A stretch of 64,000 bases of DNA, from positions 1 through 64,000 of the forward strand of contig CAAFGG010000046.1 of NCBI GenBank assembly GCA_900762325.1, written 5' to 3'. The first letter of the stretch is position 1, and each line of letters opens with the position of its first letter. The translations under genes were made by a program, and so were the position numbers. The DNA is from an uncultured Collinsella sp. (lineage in GTDB: Bacteria > Actinomycetota > Coriobacteriia > Coriobacteriales > Coriobacteriaceae). A model generated the notes under the pieces. The model made no database searches and had not been told where the DNA came from. It saw nothing but the letters and a program-made list of their open reading frames with translations. Below are positions 25,798-34,437 of this stretch, in pieces.

Positions 25798-27135
25798 CTA
25801 CCTCGAAACTCTGGCCGACCACTCCCAGCAGCCCACCGGCTCGCCGTCGATGAGTACGTTGCCCCCGTCGAAGTCTTGATAACACATGTCGTTGAATTGG
25901 TGGATCCACACGCCGTGGTTGAACGTCTTCTTTGCCGAGCCGTCGACCTCGCGATACACGCCGGTCAGATCCTCGACATGGCTAAAGTAGGTGAGATGCA
26001 CGTTGGCGCCGGCAGCGCGCAGGCGCGCCGTGAGCGGCAGCACGGTCTGCTGTGGAGACACGAGTTCATCGCCCTTGGAGTGCGTAAACCACAGCGGCGT
26101 CTTTGCAAGGGCGGCGACGTCCTCGTCCGTGGCGTTGTACCACGGCGCGCAGCAGGGAAGGCCCGCGGCGAAGAAATCGGGGTAGTCGGCGCACAGGCGC
26201 AGCGTCATAAAGCCGCCATTGGAAAGGCCGGCGACCACGATGCGGTCGGTGTCGATGCGGTCGGCATGCTCGGCAACGAACTCGTCGATGAGCGCCTTGA
26301 GCACGGGGGAGTAGATGCTCTGGTTGGAGTGGCCGAGCTGCTCGACGCCGTTGTCCATCCAAAACGTGGGCGACTGCGGCACGAGCACCCAGGCAAAGCC
26401 GCCAAAGTAGCGCTGGATCTGCGCCTGGCTGATGGCCGTCACGCGGTTGCCGATATAAGCGCGTGTGGCGCCCTCGCCCTGTGTGTTGCCCTTGCCTTCG
26501 CCGGCACCGTGCAGATACACCACGAGCGGGGCCTTTTGGGGCACGACCGTGGCCTCGGGCGCAAAGGCGTTGAAGCAGGCGGAATCCTCGGCCTTAAAGC
26601 TGGGCTCATAGAAGCCGTACTCGAGTGCGATGCCATTGACGGCGGTCTTTTGCGTGGCGTTGCTCCAGCCCTTGAGCGCGGGGCAGATGTCGCCGCGGCA
26701 GGTGTCGAAGATCAGGCCGCAGGTGGGATCGTCGCCGTCGTTGCCGGAAAGGGCTTCGAGCTGCGTGATGCGCAGCTGGTCGTCGAGCAGGCGCGAGCCC
26801 ATCACGCCGCCCTCGATCTTTTTGGTCAGGCGCTGCTCGGCGACCTCGAGCGCCACATGAGTGCCAAAGGCGAGCTTGTGGCCACACTCGTCGCACGGAT
26901 AAGCGGCGAGAACGTCGACGTAGCCCACGGAAGGCGCGGCATGGTCGGTGCCGCGCTCCTTGCGCATCAGGACCTCGCCCGTGCGCTCGTGGCGCTCAAC
27001 ATATATATGGAAGGAGTGCGCGTCAATGTCGTTGGCACGAACGGTGCACGGCAGGTCGAGCACAACCTTGCTGATCCAGGGGCCAAAGTCGCCCAAGGTG
27101 GTGACGGTTGCGTAGGTACACGATTTGAGTTCCAT
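25798..27135 (-). CDS. α/β-hydrolase, prolyl-oligopeptidase/esterase type
   Basis: Hydrolase of 445 aa without signal peptide. The first ~190 residues are a β-rich accessory domain. The hydrolase fold follows: oxyanion strand APLVVYLHGAGEGKGN near 203, nucleophile Ser in GLSNGGFM near 300, and a likely Asp and His in the last 90 residues (HSKGDELVSP, FNHGVWIH). It may be a carbohydrate esterase or deacylase for plant glycosides. It is divergent from the PTS gene at 27626, sharing a 490-bp regulatory region packed with TAAAC half-sites. GAGGAGGC precedes the ATG. Confidence 0.75.
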   Translation of the reverse strand: MELKSCTYATVTTLGDFGPWISKVVLDLPCTVRANDIDAHSFHIYVERHERTGEVLMRKERGTDHAAPSVGYVDVLAAYPCDECGHKLAFGTHVALEVAEQRLTKKIEGGVMGSRLLDDQLRITQLEALSGNDGDDPTCGLIFDTCRGDICPALKGWSNATQKTAVNGIALEYGFYEPSFKAEDSACFNAFAPEATVVPQKAPLVVYLHGAGEGKGNTQGEGATRAYIGNRVTAISQAQIQRYFGGFAWVLVPQSPTFWMDNGVEQLGHSNQSIYSPVLKALIDEFVAEHADRIDTDRIVVAGLSNGGFMTLRLCADYPDFFAAGLPCCAPWYNATDEDVAALAKTPLWFTHSKGDELVSPQQTVLPLTARLRAAGANVHLTYFSHVEDLTGVYREVDGSAKKTFNHGVWIHQFNDMCYQDFDGGNVLIDGEPVGCWEWSARVSR

Positions 27136-27625
27136 GAGCTGCCTCCTCTGCGCCGCGAGTGGTAAACATCAGCGGCAATACAACTTAAACATGTTTAGTT
27201 TAATGCAGAGCTACAGAACAGGCAGATGAACTCGGTAAACGGTCAAAATGAACACTCAACAAATTACTAAACATTCGTTTATCACCATTTAGCAGGGCTT
27301 TTGTTGATGGGTCAACAAAGAATAGAGGTGTTTACCAAATTAAAAGACCACGTAAATAGGCATTTAGCAGCAGAGCGTCAAATAGACAATCCCTTACCGT
27401 TCAAGTACGTTCACCCCCGATTTCCTACCGTTCACCGGACTACAGACGGCAAAATTGCCACAAATTAGACGTTCCGTGTAAACTTAAGCCCGTAAACGTT
27501 CAGTAAACACATTGTTTACGACAGCGTATCCAAGGGTTCGGTGGCCGTAAGGGGTTATAGTCGCCGAGCCAAAGGCGTGCCTACGCCCAAACGAGTAGGC
27601 ACACGATGATATGGGGAGGGGTCCC
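27136..27625. promoter_or_regulatory. AT-rich divergent control region full of TAAAC/GTTTA half-sites
   Basis: No gene. Sites include the palindromes TAAACATGTTTA (27186-27197), TAAAC-N4-GTTTA (27268-27281) and GTAAAC-N5-GTTTAC (27503-27519). Single half-sites also lie near 27162, 27236, 27329, 27478 and 27493. A hairpin (GTGCCTAC/GTAGGCAC, about 27577-27602) precedes the PTS gene. The composition contrasts with the GC-rich genes on both sides. The same half-sites occur before the LacI gene and its operon. Confidence 0.6.
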
Positions 27626-29053
27626 ATGGCAGTAGATAACAAGCAGATTGCCACCGATGTCCTCGAGCTCGTGGGCGGTGCGGAGAATGTTTCCGTCGCC
27701 ACCAACTGCATGACGCGTCTGCGTCTGACGCTCAAGGACAACAACAAGGCCGACGTGGAGAAGATCAAGAAGGTCAAGGGTGTTCTGGGTTGCCAGTTCG
27801 CCGGCAGCCAGCTCCAGGTCATCATCGGCCAGAACGTGCCCAAGGTGCTCGCCGAGTTCGTCGCCATGTCCGGCGTCAAGCAGGGTGCCGCGGTCGACGA
27901 GAACCTCGATGCTCCCAAGGAGAAGTTCGAGCTCAAGAACCTGCCGAACATCATCCTCGACTATCTGTCGGGCTCCATGACCCAGCTGATCCCGCTGCTC
28001 ATGGCCGGCGGTCTGTTCCGCACCATCGCTGCGGTCCTCGGTCCCACCATGCTCGGCGTTCTCTCTGACACCGATCCGACCTACACGTTCCTCTACACCA
28101 CCCTGTACGAGGCCACGTTCACCTTTATCCCCATCTACCTGGGCTATGCCGCCGCTAAGAAGCTCGGCGCCTCCCCGGTTCTGGGCATGCTCCTCGGCGG
28201 CGCCCTCATGGCCCCGTCCGTCGTGAGTGTCGCGACCCAGGATGGCGGCGGAATCATCTCCGTCTACGGCATTCAGATCGCCGCTGCCAACTATCAGCAG
28301 TCCGTCCTGCCGATTATCCTTTCGGTGCCTGTCCTCTACTTCGTCGAGAAGTTCTTTAAGAAGGTCATGCCCGACGTGCTCTCCACGGTCTTCACGCCGT
28401 TCTGCACCATGATCGTTACCATCCCCATCGCCTTCATCGTCCTCGCCCCGCTCGGCAACGAGATCGGCAGCCTCATCGCTAACGCCCTCTTCGGTCTCGC
28501 TGACATGGGTGGCATCGGTATCCTGCTCGTCATGGCCGTCCTCGGCGCCTTCTGGCAGCTCTTCGTGGTCTGCGGTATGCACATGCCCGTCATCCTGCTC
28601 GCTCAGGTTCAGATCATCGCTGCCGGCTACGATCCCTTCGTCTTCGTTTCCACCAACTGCGCTATGGCCGCTGTCTGGGGCTGCGCCTTCGGTGCCTTCC
28701 TCAAGATGAAGAACCCCGACGAGAAGGGTCTTGCCCTGGGCTACGTCATCTCCGCCATCGCCGGCGGCGTCACCGAGCCCGCACTCTTCGGTATCCTCAT
28801 GCGCTTCCGTCGCACCATGTTCGGTATGTTCATCGGCGGTGCCATCGGCGCTGTGTTCTCCGGCCTCATGGGCGTTACCTATTACCTCGCTGGCGGTGCC
28901 TCCAACTTCCTGGTCTTCACCAACTACCTGCAGGGTGGCCAGATGAACACCGTCTGGGCTATCGTCGGTATGGCAATCTCCTTTGTCATCGCCGCTGCCG
29001 TCGTCTTCGTCGCCGGCTTCTCCAAGGAGGAGCTCGCCGAGATGGAGGCCTAA
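27626..29053 (+). CDS. PTS EIIBC permease, β-glucoside/sucrose superfamily
   Basis: Permease of 475 aa. The EIIB domain has phosphocysteine C28 (TNCMTRLRLTLKD), and an EIIC domain of about ten TM segments follows. Like the EIIBC at 2742 it lacks EIIA. It should import and phosphorylate a glycoside in one step. The ATG follows GGGGAGGGG. Downstream, after a terminator, comes a GH140-like hydrolase, suggesting an oligosaccharide or glycoside rather than a free hexose. The substrate is not identifiable from sequence alone. Confidence 0.85.
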   Translation: MAVDNKQIATDVLELVGGAENVSVATNCMTRLRLTLKDNNKADVEKIKKVKGVLGCQFAGSQLQVIIGQNVPKVLAEFVAMSGVKQGAAVDENLDAPKEKFELKNLPNIILDYLSGSMTQLIPLLMAGGLFRTIAAVLGPTMLGVLSDTDPTYTFLYTTLYEATFTFIPIYLGYAAAKKLGASPVLGMLLGGALMAPSVVSVATQDGGGIISVYGIQIAAANYQQSVLPIILSVPVLYFVEKFFKKVMPDVLSTVFTPFCTMIVTIPIAFIVLAPLGNEIGSLIANALFGLADMGGIGILLVMAVLGAFWQLFVVCGMHMPVILLAQVQIIAAGYDPFVFVSTNCAMAAVWGCAFGAFLKMKNPDEKGLALGYVISAIAGGVTEPALFGILMRFRRTMFGMFIGGAIGAVFSGLMGVTYYLAGGASNFLVFTNYLQGGQMNTVWAIVGMAISFVIAAAVVFVAGFSKEELAEMEA

Positions 29054-29094
29054 GGCCAAGCCATTCGGTCGCATACGACCTTACCTACACGACA

Positions 29095-29131
29095 GGGCCC
29101 CGTCAGGCGCAAGCCCGGCGGGGTCCTTTTG
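29095..29131 (+). terminator. Intrinsic terminator after EIIBC
   Basis: GGCCCCG and CGGGGTC pair around a loop, followed by CTTTT. It may be partial, leaving some read-through to the GH140-like gene. Confidence 0.65.
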
Positions 29132-29190
29132 CAAGGTAGACTGATTGGGACGGAAGATGCCCGCCCGCAAGGGTTTGCTAAGCGACGGGG

Positions 29191-29219
29191 GCTTTCGCGC
29201 CAGGGGTTACCGCGAAAGC
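29191..29219 (+). promoter_or_regulatory. Leader hairpin of the GH140-like gene
   Basis: GCTTTCGCG (29191-29199) pairs with CGCGAAAGC (29211-29219), 44 nt before the start codon. There is no T run; it may be a stability or attenuation element. Confidence 0.45.
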
Positions 29220-29263
29220 TTCTGCCGGTTCGCAATTCCTTTATCGAGCGAAAGGACATGCAG

Positions 29264-30577
29264 ATGAGTTTGGGAAAACTGACCGTTAACGGTCGTCAGG
29301 ACGGTTTTTTGTGCGAGGGCAAGCCGTTCTTTTGGTTTGCCGATACGTGCTGGAGTGCGTTTACCAGCATCCCCGAGGCCGATTGGGACTACTATCTGAC
29401 CCGCCGCGCCGAGCAGGGCATGAACGTGCTGCAGATCAACACGTTGCCGCAGTGGGATCGCTGCTGCCCCGATCTGGGTATTTGGCCCTATGCCAGCGAG
29501 GATGGCGTGCGTTTTGATTGGTCTCAGCCCAACCAGGCCTATTGGGATCGCGCCGCCGCCATGTGCTGCGCTGCCGTCGAGCACGGCATTCGCCCGGCGC
29601 TCGTGCTCATGTGGTGCAACTACGTGCCCGGTACCTGGGGCGCCAAGATCGCCGAGCGTTGCGGTGCCGAGGTTATGCCGCGCGAGGAGGTCCGTGCCCA
29701 CGTTGCCCGCGTCGTCGAGAACCTGGGCGAGTTCGATCCCGTCTATGTGGTGACGGGCGATACCGATTTTGCCGGCGACGAGGCGATTGCCTATTACGAG
29801 GATGCGCTCGACGAGGTTGCGAAGCGCGCGCCCGAGGCCCTGCGCACCATGCATATCAATCGCGGTAACCGCACGATTCCCGCGCAGTATTTGGACCGCC
29901 TGGACTTCTATATGTTCCAGCCCGGCCACAACTACGAAGGCCAGCCCGAGGCCTGGCACCTGCCGCAGGACTTTATCGCCAGCTATCCCAAAAAGCCGAT
30001 GGTCAACTCCGAGCCCTGTTACGAGCAGATGGGTGCGTCGCGCAATGTGTACTGGCGCTTCACCGCGCAGGATTGCCGCGCGAGCGTATGGTCGTCGATT
30101 CTTGCCGGCGCCAGTGCCGGCGTAACTTACGGCGCACACGGCGTTTGGAACTGGCAGACATCGCGCAGCCAAGGCTCGGTGCTGGGCGAGGGCTTCGACA
30201 TGCCGTTCCGCTGGCAAGAGTGCCTGCAGTTTGTGGGCGTGTGGGACTTTGGCGCGATTGAGCATGTGCTTGCCGGCCTGGGTGCCACGGCTGCCGACGA
30301 CGCGCTTGCCGTGGTTCCGGCGCAGGAGCTCCTCGATGACGCGCGCGAGGCCATTCGTGTGGCGCGCGTTGGCGATCGCGTCGTCACGTACCTGCCGCGC
30401 ACCACGGCGCTCAAGTTTAAGCTCGACGGCGCGCGCGGCTGGACGGCGACGGTCCTCGACATGGAGGACAAGCGCATCGCCAAGCTGCCCGTCCGCGATA
30501 ACGGTGACGGCACCGTGCGCGTGGCTCAGCATCCCTTTGAGCACGACGCTCTGGTGATCCTGGCCCCCGGGCGCTAA
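29264..30577 (+). CDS. GH140-like (DUF4038) glycoside hydrolase
   Basis: Protein of 437 aa without signal peptide, so cytoplasmic. A TIM-barrel of the DUF4038 type covers about 10-345. It carries the signature FFWFADTCWSAF near the start and probable catalytic acids in VVTGDTDF and VNSEPCYEQMG. A small C-terminal β-sandwich (350-437) resembles the 'putative collagen-binding' domain of these enzymes. The characterised GH140 member is a β-D-apiosidase acting on rhamnogalacturonan-II. Here an intracellular enzyme behind a PTS gene would act on small apiosides. ATG 29264 is 7 nt after AGGA; ATG 29258 is too close. Activity is inferred from family only. Confidence 0.7.
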   Translation: MSLGKLTVNGRQDGFLCEGKPFFWFADTCWSAFTSIPEADWDYYLTRRAEQGMNVLQINTLPQWDRCCPDLGIWPYASEDGVRFDWSQPNQAYWDRAAAMCCAAVEHGIRPALVLMWCNYVPGTWGAKIAERCGAEVMPREEVRAHVARVVENLGEFDPVYVVTGDTDFAGDEAIAYYEDALDEVAKRAPEALRTMHINRGNRTIPAQYLDRLDFYMFQPGHNYEGQPEAWHLPQDFIASYPKKPMVNSEPCYEQMGASRNVYWRFTAQDCRASVWSSILAGASAGVTYGAHGVWNWQTSRSQGSVLGEGFDMPFRWQECLQFVGVWDFGAIEHVLAGLGATAADDALAVVPAQELLDDAREAIRVARVGDRVVTYLPRTTALKFKLDGARGWTATVLDMEDKRIAKLPVRDNGDGTVRVAQHPFEHDALVILAPGR

Positions 30578-30984
30578 CGGCTCTTCTCCAACATTTACAA
30601 CCCAGTCCCTTTCATTAGGCTGCGACGGAATGCTTCCTGCATGACGGCTTTAAGCTGCCAAGGGGAGCCATTCCGCCACGCTCATTGGGGACGTACTTAA
30701 ATGAGTGGTCTCGTGAGTTTGAGGGCGAGTCGGGCGCTCGATACAAGGTGAGTGTCGTGGACACATGGGGCATGACGGAGGAGGAGCTTCCCGGAACCTT
30801 TGAGGGCAAGTTCCGCATCGATCTCCCAAGTAAGCAGTATATGATGCTTCGCCTGACCAAATTAGAGGTGTAAAACAGAGATAATCGGCTCCGGGCGTGA
30901 CTTGCTGCACGACCATCGCAGGGGGGTAGCCCCTGTGATGGTCGCGGCGATGCGCGTCCGGGGCTACGCTTGTAAGGAGTGAAC
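30578..30984. other. Region with glycosidase remnant, repeat and hairpin
   Basis: No intact gene. The region holds a repeat-family C unit (30681-30708), a DUF5605-like remnant (30709-30873), and a 14-bp hairpin (GACCATCGCAGGGG at 30911-30924 with 30930-30943; one G·U) that probably ends upstream transcription before the ROK gene. Confidence 0.6.
30709..30873 (+). pseudogene. C-terminal remnant of a DUF5605-type glycoside hydrolase
   Basis: Only about 54 codons remain, open to a stop at 30871-30873. The peptide (SGARYKVSVVDTWGMTEEEL, then PGTFEGKFRIDLPSKQYMML) matches the end of DUF5060/DUF4038/DUF5605 glycosidases, in which that domain closes a ~500-aa protein. The 5' boundary is exactly a family C repeat (30681-30708), after which coding similarity begins. 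The upstream 100 bp show no related coding sequence. This looks like a gene deleted by recombination at, or insertion of, the repeat. It is next to an intact GH140-like gene, so a tandem pair may once have existed. Confidence 0.65.
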
Positions 30985-31897
30985 ATGCAGGAGTTTTTTT
31001 GGAATCGATGTGGGCGGTACGGCCGTTAAATGGGCTGTGCTGGGCGAGGATTTTTCCATCCGCGAGCGCGGAAGCCTGCCGACGGGCTTTACCACGGCTG
31101 AGGAGACGGTCGCGGCGCTGATCTCGCTCGTCGAGCCGTATCGCGAGCGCGTGAGCGCCGTGGGCGTGAGTGCGCCCGGCGGCATCTACGAGGGAGATGT
31201 CACAGGAACGATCCATCGCGGTGGTGCGCTCACGTTTATGGATGGCTGTCCGCTCGGAAAGCTCATGCGCGAGGCACTGGGGGTGCCGATTGCCGTCAAT
31301 AACGACGGTAAGTGCTGTGCACTCGGTGAGTATGCGGCTGGCGCTCTGCGCGGGACGCGTTTTGGCGTGGTGCTCGCTATCGGCACGGGCATCGGCGGCG
31401 GTATCGTCATCGACGGCAAGGTCCTGCGCGGCGCGCACTGCTTTGCAGGCGAGTTCAGCTTCTTGCGCAACGATGTCACGACTGCCGCGAACATGGGAAA
31501 CTCCTTTGCCGATTCGGGCGGTTGGCGTGCGCTCCGCGATGCTGCCGTTGCCGAGAAGGGCCTGCCTGCGGGTTCTCCGGTGGACGGCCGCCGCGTCTTT
31601 GAGTGGATCGCGAGTGGTGACATGGCGGCGCAGCGCGCACTCGACCGCTACGCTCGCGCCTTTGACGGACAGCTCATCAACCTGCAGGCCGTGCTCGACC
31701 CCGAGGTCTTTGTGATCGCAGGCGGCATCTCGTGCCATCCCGAGCTCGTTGATGCCCTGCGTGCGCAGATGCCGCTGGCCCTCGCGAGTTACGAAGGGAC
31801 CCTTGCCGGCATTCCTGTGCCGCAGATAAAGGCGGCCGAGCTCGGCAACGACGCCAACCTTTACGGTGCCGTCCAGGAGGCCATACGCCTGGTGTAG
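30985..31897 (+). CDS. ROK-family sugar kinase, frameshifted at a T7 tract
   Basis: ROK kinase of about 303 aa if one T is skipped. ATG 30985 (after AAGGAG) reads MQEFF, then a run of seven T's (30994-31000) throws it out of frame. With six T's it would read MQEFFGIDVGGTAVKWAVLG, the expected ATP-binding start. The rest is intact: NNDGKCCALGEY, GTGIGGGIV and AGEFSFLRND are visible. The histidine/cysteine zinc motif of glucokinase-type ROK proteins is absent, as in β-glucoside kinases. It may make 6-phospho-β-glucosides or glucose 6-phosphate. Possible explanations are a sequencing error, phase variation, transcriptional slippage, or recent inactivation. Confidence 0.75.
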
Positions 31898-32277
31898 CGC
31901 ATTGGACATAATCATTGGGGACGTTCTTGTTTGACTAGTCGTTTAAGAACGTCCCCAATGACTACCCACAGAATGAGAGTGGATAATCTCCCGTTTTTGG
32001 CCTGCATGCGGGCTCAAAGTGGGAGATTATCCACTCTCGTCATTTGATTGGCACTTGCGGCACTTGCACTCATTGGGGACGTACTTAAATGAGTGGCAGT
32101 TGGGGACACTCCTTGCCGAGCTAGAGACCGCGCGCCCCTTCTGGGTCATGTGGCTCAAAATCGCGGCGTCATGCGGACGGCTGGGGTCGAATTTACAGTA
32201 TTTCGAGCTCGGCTTCGATATTGAGATTGGTTCTTTATTAAAATGGTGTTCCGGACAACAAGCGGGTGGGGGTTACC
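31898..32277. repeat. Intergenic repeat array (families C and D)
   Basis: No gene in 380 bp. A family C hairpin has perfect 16-bp arms CATTGGGGACGTTCTT (31913-31928) and its complement (31935-31950). A family D hairpin has perfect 18-bp arms (31975-31992 and 32021-32038), paralogous to 42563-42626. A second family C unit is at about 32069-32112. The last ~160 bp before the LuxR gene are AT-richer and probably hold its promoter, but no clear boxes were found. Confidence 0.75.
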
Positions 32278-33822
32278 ATGAGGGACCTGGGAGACACAAC
32301 CGCATATTTGCGCCGGGGCATGCGGGAGATTCTGTGCCTAGCGCTGTTCTTCTTCACGTTTTTGGCGTGCGAGTATCTCTTTGATGCGCGCATGGTCGAG
32401 TTCGTGCCATCGAGTGAGGTCGTCATCTACGAGAGCATCGTTGTCGGCGCGAGCGTGATTGGCTTTTTCGTGCGTCCATTTCTGTACTATCGCTGTCCCC
32501 AGACGATCGATGCGACGAGCGATATTACGGGCGTGCTGTTGGTATCGGCGTTGCTGCTGATGATTATGGCAGTGCGGTTTGAGGTAGTAATTGCCGGCGG
32601 CCTGGTGGCGTGCTGCGCCCTGGGCTATTGCGGATCGACCGCCCATGCCAATCTTGCGCGGCGTTTTGCGCAGACGCCCTGCCTGGCGCGCGCCGTGGCG
32701 GTTTCCTATGCTGTGGGCATTTTGGTGCAGGTGCTCAACCATATGGTGATGCCTGCGGGCATTCCCCAGCAGTCTGTTCTCATTGCCTGTGCGATTGCGC
32801 TGGTGGGGCTGCTTCACGGTGTCCGCCGCGCTAAATTGCGTGATGAGCCTGCGCCCGAGTTCGAGGTCGAGATTGCCGAGCTATCGGTCGATGCGTCGGA
32901 GCGTGGCGCCAGGTGGCACGATGACCCCGAGGCAAAGGCGGCCTTTCAGGGTGCCGTGGTGCGTCTGACGGTGGCGACCGCTTGCCTCACCGGCGTGTTC
33001 GCGGCCCTCAATGCCGGCCTTACGACCTCGCATGCCGCTGGCGCTATCGATTTGGGCGACTGGCCGCGCTTGCTGCTGGTTGTGAGCGCCCTTGCCACCG
33101 GCGTCCTGTATGACCTGCGTGGGCGTTCGTATATGAATATCATCATGACGTGCGCCGCCATGCTGTCCACGCTCTCGTTCTTTGTGCTTATCACCGATGG
33201 CAACGGTGGCAACACGCTCGCCGCCACGATTATCTTTTACCTTGGCACGGGCTTTTTCGTGGTGTTCTTCACCACGAAGTTCGCCGCGATTTCGATGTAT
33301 GCCCGCTGGGCGTATCTGTGGCCGTGCATGGGCCGTGTTATCAACAACGTTTGCTCGATGCTCGTGACGGCTCCGGCGGTGGCGATTATCTCGAGTCAAA
33401 ACGTGCTGGCGGCAGTGAGCGTCGTGCTCGTGCTGTTTGTCGGCATCGCGATTTCGCTGTTGGGACAGTTTGGACAAGACGGTGAGGGCGAGGCGACGCA
33501 CGGCGGGCTGGCGCTTGCCACCGACGATCTTGGCGTGAGCTGTGAGCCCGGCCAGGCCGACACGGTGCCCCTGGAGGCGCCGGAGCTTTCGTTTGACGAT
33601 CGGCTCGATGGCTTCGTTGCCGCCTTTGGGCTCACCAAGCGCGAGCGCGATGTTCTGGAGGCGCTGGTCGTTTCGGACGACAGCGTGCAGGACGTGGCGG
33701 CGGCACTCTTCCTTTCGCGCTCCACGCTCTATCGCCACATCGCTTCGATCAACAAAAAGACCGGTGCCTCCTCGCGCGTAGCCCTCATCAACTTCTTCTG
33801 GTCCTGGACACCCCAAGACTAG
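32278..33822 (+). CDS. LuxR-family regulator with polytopic membrane N-terminus
   Basis: Protein of 514 aa. About twelve hydrophobic segments fill residues 15-395, resembling an MFS-like membrane domain. An acidic linker follows, then a C-terminal LuxR HTH at about 445-510 (FGLTKRERDVLEALVVSDDS, DVAAALFLSRSTLYRHIASI). Membrane LuxR proteins of this shape are characteristic of Coriobacteriia such as Eggerthella and Collinsella; ligand and targets are mostly unknown. ATG 32278 is preferred over GTG 32266. A family A palindrome with T run just after the stop serves as terminator. Confidence 0.85.
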   Translation: MRDLGDTTAYLRRGMREILCLALFFFTFLACEYLFDARMVEFVPSSEVVIYESIVVGASVIGFFVRPFLYYRCPQTIDATSDITGVLLVSALLLMIMAVRFEVVIAGGLVACCALGYCGSTAHANLARRFAQTPCLARAVAVSYAVGILVQVLNHMVMPAGIPQQSVLIACAIALVGLLHGVRRAKLRDEPAPEFEVEIAELSVDASERGARWHDDPEAKAAFQGAVVRLTVATACLTGVFAALNAGLTTSHAAGAIDLGDWPRLLLVVSALATGVLYDLRGRSYMNIIMTCAAMLSTLSFFVLITDGNGGNTLAATIIFYLGTGFFVVFFTTKFAAISMYARWAYLWPCMGRVINNVCSMLVTAPAVAIISSQNVLAAVSVVLVLFVGIAISLLGQFGQDGEGEATHGGLALATDDLGVSCEPGQADTVPLEAPELSFDDRLDGFVAAFGLTKRERDVLEALVVSDDSVQDVAAALFLSRSTLYRHIASINKKTGASSRVALINFFWSWTPQD

Positions 33823-33824
33823 CT

Positions 33825-33866
33825 AACCACCACAAAGGGGACAGGCACCTTTGTGGTGGTTTTTTA
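33825..33866 (+). terminator. Family A palindrome acting as terminator
   Basis: AACCACCACAAAGG (33825-33838) pairs exactly with 33848-33861, followed by a run of T. It starts 2 bp after the LuxR stop codon. Copies of the same arm sequence lie at 13524, 37540 and 40466. Confidence 0.8.
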
Positions 33867-33967
33867 CCTGCAAAAATATGAATATGAGACATTTGTCACC
33901 TGCCGTTTTGGTGCTCAAAGGCATATGAATGTGATGCTGAGCAGAGCAGAACGGAGGGGGTGCACCT

Positions 33968-34417
33968 ATGGCGTCTTGGGGTTGCGCGTCTAATAAAATT
34001 GCGGGCGCGCTTATCGCCGTGGTGGTCTTTGCCGCGGCGGTGACACTCATGCGAGTTTACGTTGCCGGCGACCATGGCGCTCAGGGAAAGACTGCCGCGC
34101 AAGTGTCGCTCAACGATTGCGCTGCCGTTCCGGTGGCGGTCAAGCTTATCGAGGACGGGGAGGCGCGGACGGCCTATGAGACCGACGATGCCGAACTGGT
34201 CGCATCGACTTTTGCCGCGCTCGATGGCTGCACCGTGGGGGATGCGGTGGATGAGCGGACGAGCGATGCCGGCCGAACGCTCGTCTTTGTCTATGCGGAT
34301 GGCTCGGAGCAATCGGTAGAACTTGAGGGCAAAAACATCGTGCTCGATAAGACGGCGTATCGACTTAACGGTGCCGATGAGTTATGGCGGCAGCTTGCCG
34401 CAATCAAAAACAGCTAA
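33968..34417 (+). CDS. Hypothetical membrane-anchored protein
   Basis: Protein of 149 aa with one N-terminal hydrophobic segment (about 10-30, KIAGALIAVVVFAAAVTLM). A ~115-residue soluble domain follows, presumably outside the cell. It ends in a segment with alternating strands (TLVFVYADGSEQSVEL) and a helical tail (ADELWRQLAAIKN). I do not recognise the family. It lies 20 bp before a zinc-ribbon protein gene, in a run of four unknown genes that appear co-transcribed up to the terminator at 37540. ACGGAGGGGG lies before the ATG. Confidence 0.55.
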   Translation: MASWGCASNKIAGALIAVVVFAAAVTLMRVYVAGDHGAQGKTAAQVSLNDCAAVPVAVKLIEDGEARTAYETDDAELVASTFAALDGCTVGDAVDERTSDAGRTLVFVYADGSEQSVELEGKNIVLDKTAYRLNGADELWRQLAAIKNS

Positions 34418-34437
34418 CGAAATTAGGGATGTACGGG

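Noticed and set aside
24640..27165. 841-codon plus-strand frame
   Set aside because: It runs antisense across the DUF1593 and hydrolase genes and the cruciform; it has no ribosome site or recognisable domain.
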